DNA of 64,000 nucleotides from Pseudomonadota bacterium. GTDB taxonomy: Archaea > Thermoplasmatota > SW-10-69-26 > JACQPN01 > JAJPHT01. Location of the stretch: assembly GCA_021325135.1 (NCBI GenBank), contig JAJPHT010000027.1, positions 43,336 through 107,335 on the forward strand, in the 5' to 3' direction. Positions 48,408 to 57,198 of the stretch are shown here, in pieces. Under the pieces are notes generated by a model. The model saw only the letters and a list, made by a program, of their open reading frames with translations. It was not told where the DNA came from and searched no databases. A program made the position numbers and the translations under genes. The number at the start of each line of letters is the position of its first letter. The first letter of the stretch is position 1.

Positions 48408-49844
48408 ATGCGCGCGGCGCTAGCATCCCTCGTCCTTCTCGCCCTCGTCCTCTCCGGGTGCGCCGCCCCGGCGGCGCGCGTGGCGCCCGCCTCCGCCACG
48501 GTCGACGCCTCGGGGCTCTCGGCGACGATCCTCGACGTCAAGGCCACCGGCTCTGAGCCCACCATGGGCGTCACCAAGGACGGGAGCCTCTACGTCACGG
48601 GGGGCGGCGCGAAGGTCTGGAAGTCCAGCGACCACGGCAAGACGTGGGCCAACGTCGCGGACGCGAGGCCGCGCCCCGACCTCGACCCCTACCTGTGGGT
48701 CGACGCGCGCACCGACCGCATCTTCAGCTCGCCCGACAACGTCGTCTGCTCGAACCTCATGTGGAGCGACGACGGCGCCAAGACGTGGAGCTGGAACCCC
48801 GCCGGCGGCTGCGGGCTCCCTGGCCACGACCACCAGAGCCTCGTGACGGGTCCTCCCCCCAAGGGCGTCTCGACGCAGGGCTACCCCGACGTGGTCTACT
48901 ACTCCTACAACTCCTTCCGGAGCCTCGCGCTCCCCGCGCCCCTGGAGCAGGACGGCACCTGGGTCACCGAGAGCCTCGATGGCGGCATGACCTGGGGCGT
49001 CGGCGTCGACGTGCTCCCCAGCGACGCCTGCGAGGACGGGCTCAACGGCGCGCCGGCCGTGGCGCCCGACGGCACGGTCTACGTCCCCATCCCGCGCTGC
49101 GACGGCATGCACGTCGCCGTCTCCAAGGACGCCGGGAAGACGTGGACGGTCCACGACATCCTCGACGCGGGCACGCTGGGCGCCAACGAGCCCCAGGGCC
49201 AAGGCCTCGTGGGCACGTCCAACCCCTACGAGCCCAACCCGGGCATGGGCGTCGACGCCGCCGGCAACGCCTTCGTCGCGTTCGGCGGGAAGGACGGCCG
49301 CATGTACCTCGCCCGCAGCGTCGACTCGGGCGCGACGTGGAGCAAGCCGATGGTCGTGTCGCCCCCCGACGTGACCAGCACGGCCTTCAGCGCGCTGGTG
49401 GCCGGCGACGCCGGGCGCATCGCCATCGCGTACCTGGGCACCAACGCCTCCACCGACAACTGGCCCGGCAAGGCGGCGCAGAACGCGCCGGACGGCGTGG
49501 CCTGGCACCTCTACCTCACCTACGTCACCGACGCCCTGGCCCCTGTGCCGACGCCCGTCTCGCTGCGGGCGACGCCCGCCGACGACCCCGTGCAGGTGGG
49601 CTGCATCTGGCAGAGCGGCGGCAGCAACGCGTGCCGCAACCTGGGCGACTTCATCGGCATGGCGCAGCACGATGGGCGCGTCTACGTCGTCTACTCGGAC
49701 GGCTGCGCGCGGTGCGCCGACGCCGCGAATTCCCACGGCGACGCGCTGAAGGTCGCGGTGGAGGACGCGGGGCCCAGCCTCGTGGGAAGCGGCGCGCTGG
49801 GCGCCTACTCCTTGGGCTTCACCACGAACACGCAGCGGTCGTAG
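48408..49844 (+). CDS. BNR-repeat (sialidase-like) lipoprotein 2
   Basis: 478 residues. Lipobox LVLSGC (C18), then propeller repeats with Asp-box-like motifs: SSDHGKTWANV, SDDGAKTWSWN, SLDGGMTWGVG, SKDAGKTWTVH, SVDSGATWSKP. Segments VDARTDRIFSSP and GFCIWQS-like GCIWQSGGS resemble Gram-positive and archaeal surface propellers. Activity unproven. The last 40 bp overlap the convergent sensor gene. ATG at 48408 chosen over one 15 nt upstream because of the TATA-like box spacing. Confidence 0.78.
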   Translation: MRAALASLVLLALVLSGCAAPAARVAPASATVDASGLSATILDVKATGSEPTMGVTKDGSLYVTGGGAKVWKSSDHGKTWANVADARPRPDLDPYLWVDARTDRIFSSPDNVVCSNLMWSDDGAKTWSWNPAGGCGLPGHDHQSLVTGPPPKGVSTQGYPDVVYYSYNSFRSLALPAPLEQDGTWVTESLDGGMTWGVGVDVLPSDACEDGLNGAPAVAPDGTVYVPIPRCDGMHVAVSKDAGKTWTVHDILDAGTLGANEPQGQGLVGTSNPYEPNPGMGVDAAGNAFVAFGGKDGRMYLARSVDSGATWSKPMVVSPPDVTSTAFSALVAGDAGRIAIAYLGTNASTDNWPGKAAQNAPDGVAWHLYLTYVTDALAPVPTPVSLRATPADDPVQVGCIWQSGGSNACRNLGDFIGMAQHDGRVYVVYSDGCARCADAANSHGDALKVAVEDAGPSLVGSGALGAYSLGFTTNTQRS

Positions 49845-51673
49845 CCCTGGGACTGGCAGCGCACCTCGCTGCCCAGCGCCTTGCCGCCGGTGAGCTTGCC
49901 CACGGCGCCCTCCAGGAAGCCCACGGCGAGGTGGCACGTCGGCTGGAGGGAGGAGGGGCGGCGCTCCAGCAGGTCGTCGGCCGAGAAACGATAGCCCGCC
50001 TCGTCGCTGCGCTCCAGCGCGATGGCGCCCAGGCCCATGGTGGCGAAGGCGGCGAGGAAGGCCTCGGGCTCCTTGGCGTCGATCTCGGCGGCGAGGCTGC
50101 GCCCCATCTCGGCGATGGAGAAGCGCGTCGCGCTGGCGTCGCCCACGACGTTGAGCAGCATGCGCCGCACGATGGGGCGCGTGACGCCCTGGGCTTGCAG
50201 CGCCTCCTGAGCCTCGCGGCGGCCGGTCACGTCGTGGAAGAGCACGACCGCGCCGCGGCCGCCCTTGAAGCCGCCCAGCGGCACGCCCGACACCATGAAG
50301 GTCCGGCCGTCGAGGAGGGCCTCCAGGTTGCCGAACGCGCGCCCCGCGCGCAGGCCTTCGATGGCGCCGCGCAGCGCGTCGTCCTTCTCCACGAGCGGCA
50401 GCGAGGCGAGCTTCGCGCCTTCGGGGAGGGGCTTGCCCTGGCCCAGCGCGCGGTGCAGGCCGGAGTTGAACTGGAGGAGGAGCCCCTGGCCGTCGAGGCG
50501 CGCGACGCCCGCCGGGACGTTCTCCACGATGCCCTGGTGGAGGTCCTTCATCGCGGCGATCTCGTCGAGGGCCCACGCGTTCTCCGCCGCCGCGGCGACC
50601 TGCCCCGCGACGACGTGGAGAAGCTGCGGGTCGACGTTGCGCGAGGCGTCCACGACGCGGCGCGCGGGGTCCACCCGGATCTCGCCGAGCACGTCGCCGT
50701 CCTTGCCGCGGATCACGGCCTCCAGCGCGGGGACGCCGGGCGCGGGGCCGCCCTCGTACTCGCGCGCCCACTCGCGGGGCGCCTCGCCCGGGCGGCGCAG
50801 CGTGAGGCGCACGCGCCCCGCCACGAAGAGGTCGCCGCACGCATCCAGGGCGCCCGCCGCGACCTCGTCGATGCTGCGCGTGCCCGCGAGCTTCGCGCCC
50901 ATCTCGGCGAGGCGCCGGTGCGCGCCCACCTCGCGCTCCGCGCGCGCGGAGAGGCGCATGAAGCTCACCGCCATGAGGCCCAGCGGCAGCACGATGAGCG
51001 TGGCGAGAGGATGATAGCTCCACAGGGCGACGATGGCGACGCCCAGCGCCACGCCCAGGACGACGTGCCACACGGTCGCGAGGAGGAAGCGCTCGCGGAA
51101 GACGTTCGCGACGGAGCGCCGCTCCAGCCCCGCGAAGAGGGTCGCCACGAGCGAGTTGGAGGCGAGCGTGTACGCCGCGAGGCCCGCCGTCGCCGCCGCG
51201 AGGCGCGGCCAGCCCAGCGAGCCGCCCAGCCACGCGGCGAGCGCCGCGGCGACGGCGGCGGCCGTCGTGTAGGCGCCCACGTTGAAGAACGCCTTGATGG
51301 CGACGCGGCGCGCGGCAAGCTGCACGATGGTCATGCTGCACGCGACCAGCGGCACGAGGGCGAAGGGCGGCAGCAGCGCCAGCGCGAGGAGCACCACGGG
51401 CTCGTCGAAGGAGCTCACCGTGCGCAGGTTGCGGAAGTGGAGCACGAGGGCGCGGCGCTCCAGCAGGAACGCGAAGCCCACGAGGATGGCGAAGAGGCCG
51501 CCCAGGAGCGCCCCCGTGGGGTCGCGCGGCCAGAGGTAGGCCGCCGACCAGACGCCCGCGGCGAGGGCGATGCCGCCCAGGGCCGAGAGGAGCGTCACGT
51601 AGGCCCGCACGGGCAGGGGCGTGGACGTGGCGACGCGCGTGGCGGGATCGGCCAGCGTGGCAGTCTGGGCCAT
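49805..51673 (-). CDS. Membrane sensor with GAF, PAS and V4R domains
   Basis: 622 residues. Eight or so membrane helices in the first 230 residues (AYVTLLSALGGIALAAGVWS, LLGGLFAILVGFAFLL and more), a GAF-like region (250-370), a PAS-like region (380-480: LHQGIVENVPAGVARLDGQG), and a C-terminal V4R domain ending with LTGGKALGSEVRCQSQGYDRCVFVV. V4R binds hydrocarbons or tetrapyrroles. No kinase domain is attached, so output is unknown. ATG with a CTTTATAG box 29-36 nt upstream. Confidence 0.72.
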   Translation of the reverse strand: MAQTATLADPATRVATSTPLPVRAYVTLLSALGGIALAAGVWSAAYLWPRDPTGALLGGLFAILVGFAFLLERRALVLHFRNLRTVSSFDEPVVLLALALLPPFALVPLVACSMTIVQLAARRVAIKAFFNVGAYTTAAAVAAALAAWLGGSLGWPRLAAATAGLAAYTLASNSLVATLFAGLERRSVANVFRERFLLATVWHVVLGVALGVAIVALWSYHPLATLIVLPLGLMAVSFMRLSARAEREVGAHRRLAEMGAKLAGTRSIDEVAAGALDACGDLFVAGRVRLTLRRPGEAPREWAREYEGGPAPGVPALEAVIRGKDGDVLGEIRVDPARRVVDASRNVDPQLLHVVAGQVAAAAENAWALDEIAAMKDLHQGIVENVPAGVARLDGQGLLLQFNSGLHRALGQGKPLPEGAKLASLPLVEKDDALRGAIEGLRAGRAFGNLEALLDGRTFMVSGVPLGGFKGGRGAVVLFHDVTGRREAQEALQAQGVTRPIVRRMLLNVVGDASATRFSIAEMGRSLAAEIDAKEPEAFLAAFATMGLGAIALERSDEAGYRFSADDLLERRPSSLQPTCHLAVGFLEGAVGKLTGGKALGSEVRCQSQGYDRCVFVVKPKE

Positions 51674-51701
51674 GGGACTTCCAGCCTTCCGCGCCGGGGA
51701 G

Positions 51702-51709
51702 CTATAAAG
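51702..51709 (-). promoter_or_regulatory. TATA box of the membrane sensor gene
   Basis: The minus strand reads CTTTATAG, 29-36 nt before the ATG at 51673. A second AT-rich box (GAATATACG, around 51763-51771) on the plus strand probably serves the divergent protease gene. Confidence 0.55.
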
Positions 51710-51832
51710 AATGGACCTGCTGCCCACGCGCCGGCTTCGTGAAAGTCCGGAAAAGCGCAAGGGGAATATACGGGACGATTTTACCGCGGGGAGGCCCCTC
51801 GGGCGCCGGCCCGGGTGCGGAGCGTTGCCCCC

Positions 51833-53359
51833 ATGAGATCCATTCGGTTCCCCAGGGACCCCTCTCGCGCGATCGCGGCGATCGGGATCGTGACCTTCCT
51901 CCTCCTCGCCTCGACCGCCGCCGCGGACCTCCCGGCGCCCCCCGCCCCGCCCGCGCCCCCCTCGGTGAGCGCGAACCTCATCGTGGGCTTCCAGACGCCC
52001 GGCGTCAACCTCACGCTCATCGCCGCCATGGGCGGCGTGGTCACCAAGAGCGGCGACTCCATCGGCGTCGCCGCCGTCTACGCCGCCAACGTCACCGCCT
52101 TCATGGCCGCGGCGATGGCCAACTCGTCCCTCATCGCCTTCGTGGAGCCCAACGGCCCCACCGGCCTCGACTCCTCCGGCTGGGACAGCAGCGGCTGGGA
52201 CTCGTCCGGATGGGATTCGTCTGGTTGGGACTCCAGCGGATGGGACAGCAGCGGCTGGGACTCCTCCGGTTGGGACTCGTCTGGTTGGGACTCCAGCGGA
52301 TGGGACAGCAGCGGCTGGGACTCGTCCGGATGGGACTCCTCGGGCTGGGACAGCTCCGGCTGGGACTCCAGCGGTTGGGACAGCAGCGGGTGGGACTCGT
52401 CCGGCTGGGACGCCACCACCGGCAACCACTCCATCTTCGACGCCGCGTGGGTCAGCGCGACGGGCACGCCCCTCCTCAACAAGGGCGTCGACCCGCTGCT
52501 CCACCGCCAGTGGGGCCTGCGCGCCGTGAACGCCTCGCCCGCTACCCTCCGCGTCGGCAGCGGCGCGCCCATCTGCGTCGTCGACTCGGGCGTGGACTTC
52601 ACGCACCCCGACCTCGCGGGCGCCATCTGGACCGCCGCGGACGGAAGCCACGGCTACAACTTCGTCGCCATGACCAACAACACCATGGACGACGCGGGCC
52701 ACGGCACGCACGTCGCGGGCATCGCCGCCGCCATCGCCGGCAACGGCAAGGGCATCGCGGGCCTCTCGCGCGAGAAGATCATGGCCGTCAAGGTGCTGGC
52801 CGCCAACGGCACCGGCACCGAGGACAACCTCGCGCTGGGCATCGCCTGGTGCGCGGACCACGGCGCCAAGGTCATCAGCATGAGCCTCGGCACGCCCCTG
52901 GACAGCAAGGCCGTCCACCGCGCGGTCAGCTACGCCTTCAACAAGGGCATCCCCCTGGTCGCCTCCGTGGGCAACTCGGGCCCCTGCTCGGGCGGCTGCA
53001 CGCGCTACCCCGCCTCGTACCCTGAAGTGGTGGGCGTCACGGCGCTCGCCCCCAACGGCCAGCCCCTCTCGTCCGACGCGACGGGGAAGATCGTCTCCAT
53101 CGCGGCGCCCGGCTGGGGCATCGTGTCCACGTGGGCCGGCGGCAGCTACCGCGCCATGAACGGCACCAGCATGGCGGTGCCCTTCGTGAGCGCGACGCTG
53201 GCGCAGGTCCTGGACCTCAAGCCGAGCCTCGGCGCGGCGGGGGCGGACAACCTCGTCGTCCACGCGGCGAGGGACCTGGGCCCGGCGGGCCGCGACCCCT
53301 ACGTGGGCTTCGGCGTCGTGGACCAGGGCGCGGCCCTCCGGGCGGCAGCGACCCCCTAA
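51833..53359 (+). CDS. Secreted subtilisin-like protease with DSSGW repeats
   Basis: 508 residues. Signal peptide (AIAAIGIVTFLLLASTAAA), an I9-like propeptide (ANLIVGFQTPGVNLTLIAAMGG), sixteen DSSGW repeats (residues 113-192), then the S8 catalytic domain with D251 (VVDSGVDFTHPDL), H290 (GHGTHVAGI), the oxyanion Asn in VGNSGP and S446 (NGTSMAVPF). The repeat lies between propeptide and catalytic domain. Extracellular peptidase, probably activated by propeptide removal. It could be the leader protease for exported peptides, but no sequence link proves this. Confidence 0.85.
   Translation: MRSIRFPRDPSRAIAAIGIVTFLLLASTAAADLPAPPAPPAPPSVSANLIVGFQTPGVNLTLIAAMGGVVTKSGDSIGVAAVYAANVTAFMAAAMANSSLIAFVEPNGPTGLDSSGWDSSGWDSSGWDSSGWDSSGWDSSGWDSSGWDSSGWDSSGWDSSGWDSSGWDSSGWDSSGWDSSGWDSSGWDSSGWDATTGNHSIFDAAWVSATGTPLLNKGVDPLLHRQWGLRAVNASPATLRVGSGAPICVVDSGVDFTHPDLAGAIWTAADGSHGYNFVAMTNNTMDDAGHGTHVAGIAAAIAGNGKGIAGLSREKIMAVKVLAANGTGTEDNLALGIAWCADHGAKVISMSLGTPLDSKAVHRAVSYAFNKGIPLVASVGNSGPCSGGCTRYPASYPEVVGVTALAPNGQPLSSDATGKIVSIAAPGWGIVSTWAGGSYRAMNGTSMAVPFVSATLAQVLDLKPSLGAAGADNLVVHAARDLGPAGRDPYVGFGVVDQGAALRAAATP
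52169..52408 (+). repeat. Sixteen tandem 15-nt units encoding DSSGW
   Basis: Protein repeat is perfect in all 16 units while synonymous codon positions vary (Ser as TCC, TCG, AGC, TCT; Gly as GGC, GGA, GGT, GGG). Units 2-5, 6-9 and 10-11 recur in nearly the same codon order, so a 60-nt higher-order unit was duplicated. Confidence 0.9.
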
Positions 53360-53367
53360 GGAGAAAC

Positions 53368-53393
53368 GGGGAGAGGGACCGAGCCCTCTCCCC
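53368..53393 (+). terminator. Hairpin after the DSSGW protease
   Basis: GGGGAGAGGG and CCCTCTCCCC form a perfect 10-bp stem with loop ACCGAG, 9 bp after the stop codon. There is no T-run, so termination is inferred from position. Confidence 0.4.
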
Positions 53394-53478
53394 ACTCCCG
53401 ACCATACGTTCAAGAATCCCGTCGCGCACTCCACCCTCCGTCCGCGGTTTCGAGGCCCGCGGTGGGAGCGCAGCGAGG

Positions 53479-53718
53479 TTGATTGCGAAGCTTCTCCTGG
53501 CCATCACCATGGCCGTCTCCGCCCTGCTGGGCGCCTCGGGGCCCGCGCCCCACGCCCAGGACGGCGTGAGCGCCGTGGGCGCCTTCTATCTCCACACCGA
53601 CGAGCACGGCGTCCCCACCCTCTGGAGCGAGACCAACGGCGCTCCCGGTCTCCAGACCGGCGTCTCCCTGGGGCACGGGGGCCTCGTCGTGCCGCCCGAC
53701 ACGCGGTTGACGGTCTAG
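53479..53718 (+). CDS. Small secreted protein
   Basis: 79 residues from a TTG: signal peptide (IAKLLLAITMAVSALLGASG), then a short mature segment without Cys (VSAVGAFYLHTDEHGVPTLW ... VVPPDTRLTV). Codon use is normal for the genome. GAGCG and GAGG precede the start. Family unknown; it lies between the protease gene and a large hairpin. Confidence 0.5.
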   Translation: MIAKLLLAITMAVSALLGASGPAPHAQDGVSAVGAFYLHTDEHGVPTLWSETNGAPGLQTGVSLGHGGLVVPPDTRLTV

Positions 53719-53739
53719 CCTGATCGGGGCCGCTTCCGG

Positions 53740-53802
53740 GTCTTCTCCCCCTGGTCTTCCCTTGGGGGCGGCAGCCCCCAGGCAGACCCCAGAGGAGAAG
53801 AC
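53740..53802. terminator. Large nested hairpin between convergent genes
   Basis: Outer arms GTCTTCTCC and GGAGAAGAC (9 bp) enclose CCTGG/CCAGG and an inner TGGGGGC/GCCCCCA stem with loop GGCA. It sits between the small secreted protein (+) and the MarR gene (-), so it could end both transcripts. Confidence 0.5.
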
Positions 53803-53819
53803 AAGAGAAGCAGCCAGCG

Positions 53820-54329
53820 CTACGGGCAATCCGCCGCGTCGTGCGTCCGGATGCGCAGGCGCCCCAGGAGCGCGCGAAGCTCGGCGACCTCCTCGGAGGT
53901 CCACCCCTCGAAGGCGTCGGCGAGCACGCGGTTGGCCCCCTCCTTCTGGAGCGTCTCCATGCGGCGGTGGCCGTTCTCGGTGAGGCGCACGAAGACGACG
54001 CGGCGGTCCTCGCCGCTGCGCGCGCGGGTGACGAGCCCCTCGCGCTCCAGCCGGTCGACGATGCCCGTCACGTTGGCGGGCGTCACCTCCAGCGCGTCGG
54101 CCAGCTCGCGCACGGTGAGGCGGCCCTGCCCGCGCAGGTGCTTCATGAGCATGACCTGGGCGAAGGTCAGGCCGTGGGCGCGCATCGCCTCGGCGAAGCG
54201 CGCGCGGATGCCCAGGCCGATGGTGCGGAAGAGGGCGAAGGTCTCCTCCAGCTCCTCGGACGTGGGCGGAACGCCCCCCGCCGAAGGGGGGGAGGAAGCA
54301 GGGAGCACGGCTCCCGGTAGATCGTTCAC
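53820..54329 (-). CDS. MarR-family transcriptional regulator
   Basis: 169 residues. Winged helix at residues 60-120: FAQVMLMKHLRGQGRLTVRELADALEVTPA (helices 2-3), NVTGIVDRLEREGLVTR (recognition helix), EDRRVVFVRLTENG (wing). N-terminal 25 residues are low-complexity, so the true start may be later than this GTG. Divergent from an MFS drug exporter with a palindrome between them: the usual repressor/efflux-pump arrangement. Bacterial-like. Confidence 0.85.
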   Translation of the reverse strand: MNDLPGAVLPASSPPSAGGVPPTSEELEETFALFRTIGLGIRARFAEAMRAHGLTFAQVMLMKHLRGQGRLTVRELADALEVTPANVTGIVDRLEREGLVTRARSGEDRRVVFVRLTENGHRRMETLQKEGANRVLADAFEGWTSEEVAELRALLGRLRIRTHDAADCP

Positions 54330-54403
54330 ACCTTAAATGATCTGGGGCTACCGCTTGGCAGGCCAGGCGTGCGACCGGATCGCACTCTGGAGCGTCCGAA
54401 TTC

Positions 54404-54417
54404 GTTAATCGATTAAC
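54404..54417. promoter_or_regulatory. Palindromic operator GTTAATCGATTAAC
   Basis: Perfect 14-bp palindrome immediately upstream of a TATA-like CTATTTACG that lies 26-34 nt before the MFS ATG. AT-rich dyads of this size are typical MarR sites, and binding here would block promoter access. Confidence 0.6.
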
Positions 54418-54450
54418 TATTTACGGGGAGCCTGGCTTCCGGCGCTCCAT

Positions 54451-56154
54451 ATGGCGGCTCCCGCGAACGCCGGCGCGAAGTCCAAGGGCTTCGGCGGCCA
54501 CGGCCTCATCCTCGCCGGCCTCATGCTCGGCGTCCTGCTCGCCGCCCTCGACCAGACCGTCGTGGGCACCTCGCTCCCGAAGATCGTGGCCGACCTCCAC
54601 GACTTCCAGCACTTCAGCGCGCTCGTGACGGGCTACCTGCTCGCGAGCACCATCGTCATCCCGCTGGCGGGCAAGTTCAGCGACCTCTACGGCCGCCGCC
54701 CCATCTACCTCACGGGCATGGTCGTCTTCCTGCTGGGCAGCGCGCTCTGCGGCCTTGCCGGCGAATGGGGCGACTTCCTCTTCCCGCACCTGGGCAACTT
54801 CCTCTTCACCGGGATGGACCAGCTCATCCTCTTCCGCTTCATCCAGGGCCTGGGCGGCGGCGCCATCTTCCCCGTCGCGCTGGCCACCATCGCGGACCTC
54901 TACTCGCCCGCCGAGCGCGGCCGCGTGCAGGGCCTCTTCGGCGCCGTGTTCGGCCTTAGCAGCGTGATCGGCCCCTTCATCGGCGGCTGGATCGTCGACT
55001 ACGTCCACCTGGCGGACATCTCCTCGTGGCGCTGGGTGTTCTACGTGAACCTCCCCGTGGGCCTCGTGGGCATCTTCATGGTGGCCACGCACTTCCCGCG
55101 CAAGACGCCCAACAAGGGCATCCGCATCGACTGGGGCGGCCTCGCCACCATCGTCGCGGCCCTCACCTCCATGATCCTCGTCGCGGAGTGGGGCGGCAGC
55201 CAGTACGCGTGGGGCTCCTGGCAGATCCTCAGCCTCATCGCGTTCACGCTGGTCATGGTGGCGGCGTTCGTCTGGGCGGAGAGCCGCGCGCACGACCCGA
55301 TCATCCCCCTCGTGCTCTGGAAGGAGCCCATCTTCACGGTCTCCGCCATCGCGAGCATCCTCATGGGCAGCGCGATGTTCGGCGTCATCGCCTTCATGCC
55401 GACCTACATGCAGGGCGTCGTGGGCATCAGCGCGACCTACTCGGGCGCCGCACTCGTCCCCCTCTCGCTGGCCATCGTGGGCGGCAGCATCGCCAGCGGC
55501 CAGCTCATGAAGCGCTTCGGCTACAAGCCGTTCACCGTGAGCGGCACCATCATCTGCGGCGTCGCGTTCGTGATCCTCTTCTTCCTGAGCCGCAACAGCA
55601 TCCCCCCCATCTGGCAGGCCGTCCTCGTCATGGTCCTCCTGGGCGTGGGCATCGGCTTCACGATCCAGACGTTCACCGTCGCCGTGCAGAACGCCGTCGA
55701 GCGCCGCCACGTCGGCGCCGGCACCGCGAGCATCACGCTCTTCCGGACGCTGGGCGCCACGGCGGGCATCGCCGCGCTGGGCGCGATCCTGAACCGCCGC
55801 ATGGAGTCCGACCTTCCGCCCAACATCGCGTCCTCCGCGCCCCCCGTGCAGGGCATCTACCAGAACGTCCTCTCGAACCCCAACATCGGCGGCCAGATCT
55901 CCAACACGCCGCAGCTCCTCGTCACGCAGCCGTTCCTCGACGCGATGCACGCGATCCCGGGCGGCGCGGGCGACGCGTTCGTGGAGGTGCTCAAGAGCAC
56001 GTTCAGCAACAGCATCGCCTACGTGTGGCTCTCGGGCGCGTTCATCGCGGCCGCGGGCTTCCTGGTCGTCCTCTTCCTGCGCTCGAAGCCCCTCAAGAGC
56101 GCCGAGGAGTACCACGGCGAGGGCGGGGCGCCCGCCAGCGCGGCGATGCATTAG
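54451..56154 (+). CDS. MFS multidrug exporter, DHA2 (14-helix) family
   Basis: 567 residues, about 14 membrane helices. Motif LDQTVVGTSLPKI in helix 1, GKFSDLYGRRP (motif A), FIQGLGGGAIFPVALATIADL (motif C-like) and GPFIGGWIVDY. Drug:H+ antiporters of this family (EmrB/QacA-like) pump out toxic compounds. Regulated probably by the divergent MarR protein. A long extracellular loop after helix 13 (RMESDLPPNI ... FVEVLKSTFS) is usual for the family. Probably acquired from bacteria. Confidence 0.88.
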   Translation: MAAPANAGAKSKGFGGHGLILAGLMLGVLLAALDQTVVGTSLPKIVADLHDFQHFSALVTGYLLASTIVIPLAGKFSDLYGRRPIYLTGMVVFLLGSALCGLAGEWGDFLFPHLGNFLFTGMDQLILFRFIQGLGGGAIFPVALATIADLYSPAERGRVQGLFGAVFGLSSVIGPFIGGWIVDYVHLADISSWRWVFYVNLPVGLVGIFMVATHFPRKTPNKGIRIDWGGLATIVAALTSMILVAEWGGSQYAWGSWQILSLIAFTLVMVAAFVWAESRAHDPIIPLVLWKEPIFTVSAIASILMGSAMFGVIAFMPTYMQGVVGISATYSGAALVPLSLAIVGGSIASGQLMKRFGYKPFTVSGTIICGVAFVILFFLSRNSIPPIWQAVLVMVLLGVGIGFTIQTFTVAVQNAVERRHVGAGTASITLFRTLGATAGIAALGAILNRRMESDLPPNIASSAPPVQGIYQNVLSNPNIGGQISNTPQLLVTQPFLDAMHAIPGGAGDAFVEVLKSTFSNSIAYVWLSGAFIAAAGFLVVLFLRSKPLKSAEEYHGEGGAPASAAMH

Positions 56155-56196
56155 GGCCGCCACAAGACCCTAAACCCCCCGCGGCGCTCCGGGCGC

Positions 56197-57198
56197 GTGC
56201 GCCGCGCCTTGGCCCTCCTCGTCGTCGCCCTGGTCCTCAGCGGATGCGCGGCCCTCCCGGGGGGCCTGGGCGGCGTGCAGCGCACCGGCTGGGCGTTCTC
56301 CAAGACGGGCCTCGACGCGCTCAAGGCGCGCGGGCTCGACGGGCGCGGCGTCACGGTCGCCATCGTGGACACGGGCGTCGACGCCACGCACCCGGACCTC
56401 CAGGGCGCGCACATCGTCGCGTGGAAGGACCTCGCGGGCGGCAAGGCGTCGCCCTACGACGACGAGGGGCACGGCACGCACGTCGCGGCGCTGGTCGCGG
56501 GGCAGAGCCCGCTGCGCGGCGGCGCGCCCGCGGTGAACCTCATCGTCGTCAAGGTCTTTGACAGCACGGGCAACGCCACGGACCAGCGCGTCGCGGACGG
56601 CATCCAGTTCGCCGTGGACCACGGCGCGCAGGTGATCGGCCTCTCCCTGGGCGGCGGCTCGTTCCCCCTCCTGGGCACGCAGTCCGAGAACGCCGCCAAG
56701 GCCGCCGTCAACCGCGGCGTGCTCGTGGTCGCGGCGGCCGGCAACGCGGGGCCCAACAGCGGCGACGTGTCCGCGCCCGCCGACGTCCAGGGCGTCATCG
56801 CGGTGGCCGCCGTGGACGAGGGCTTGCGCGTCGCGGACTTCTCCAGCCGCGGCAGCGACGGCTCGCCCCTCGTGGCGGGCATCGGCCTGCCGCGCCAGGC
56901 TCCGGACCAGAAGCCCGAGATCGCCGCGCCGGGCGTCAAGATCGCGAGCGCCTGGCCCAACGGGGGCTACGCCGTCGCCAGCGGCACCTCCATGGCGGTG
57001 CCCTTCGTCGTGAGCGCGCTGGCCCTCATGCTCCAGGCGCACCCGGGCGCGGCGCCCGCCGACGCCAACGGCGTCGAGAAGGTGAAGGGCTGGCTGGCCT
57101 CCACCGCGAGCCCCGCCGCCGGCGCGCAGCGGCCGCACGACTCCCTGGCGGGCTACGGCGTCCTCGACGCGGCCGCCCTCGTGGACGCCGCGGGCTGA
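56197..57198 (+). CDS. Subtilisin-like lipoprotein protease
   Basis: 333 residues. Lipobox LVLSGC (C17) after a GTG start, no propeptide of normal size, then an S8 domain with D58 (IVDTGVDATHPDL), H92 (GHGTHVAAL), N183 (AGNAGP) and S265 (SGTSMAVPF). It would be tethered to the outer face of the membrane. The last 46 bp overlap the convergent TrmB gene. Confidence 0.85.
   Translation: MRRALALLVVALVLSGCAALPGGLGGVQRTGWAFSKTGLDALKARGLDGRGVTVAIVDTGVDATHPDLQGAHIVAWKDLAGGKASPYDDEGHGTHVAALVAGQSPLRGGAPAVNLIVVKVFDSTGNATDQRVADGIQFAVDHGAQVIGLSLGGGSFPLLGTQSENAAKAAVNRGVLVVAAAGNAGPNSGDVSAPADVQGVIAVAAVDEGLRVADFSSRGSDGSPLVAGIGLPRQAPDQKPEIAAPGVKIASAWPNGGYAVASGTSMAVPFVVSALALMLQAHPGAAPADANGVEKVKGWLASTASPAAGAQRPHDSLAGYGVLDAAALVDAAG

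Noticed and set aside
52169..52408. CRISPR-like or non-coding tandem repeat
   Set aside because: The 15-nt units have no spacers, stay in frame and encode a perfect pentapeptide inside a protease gene.
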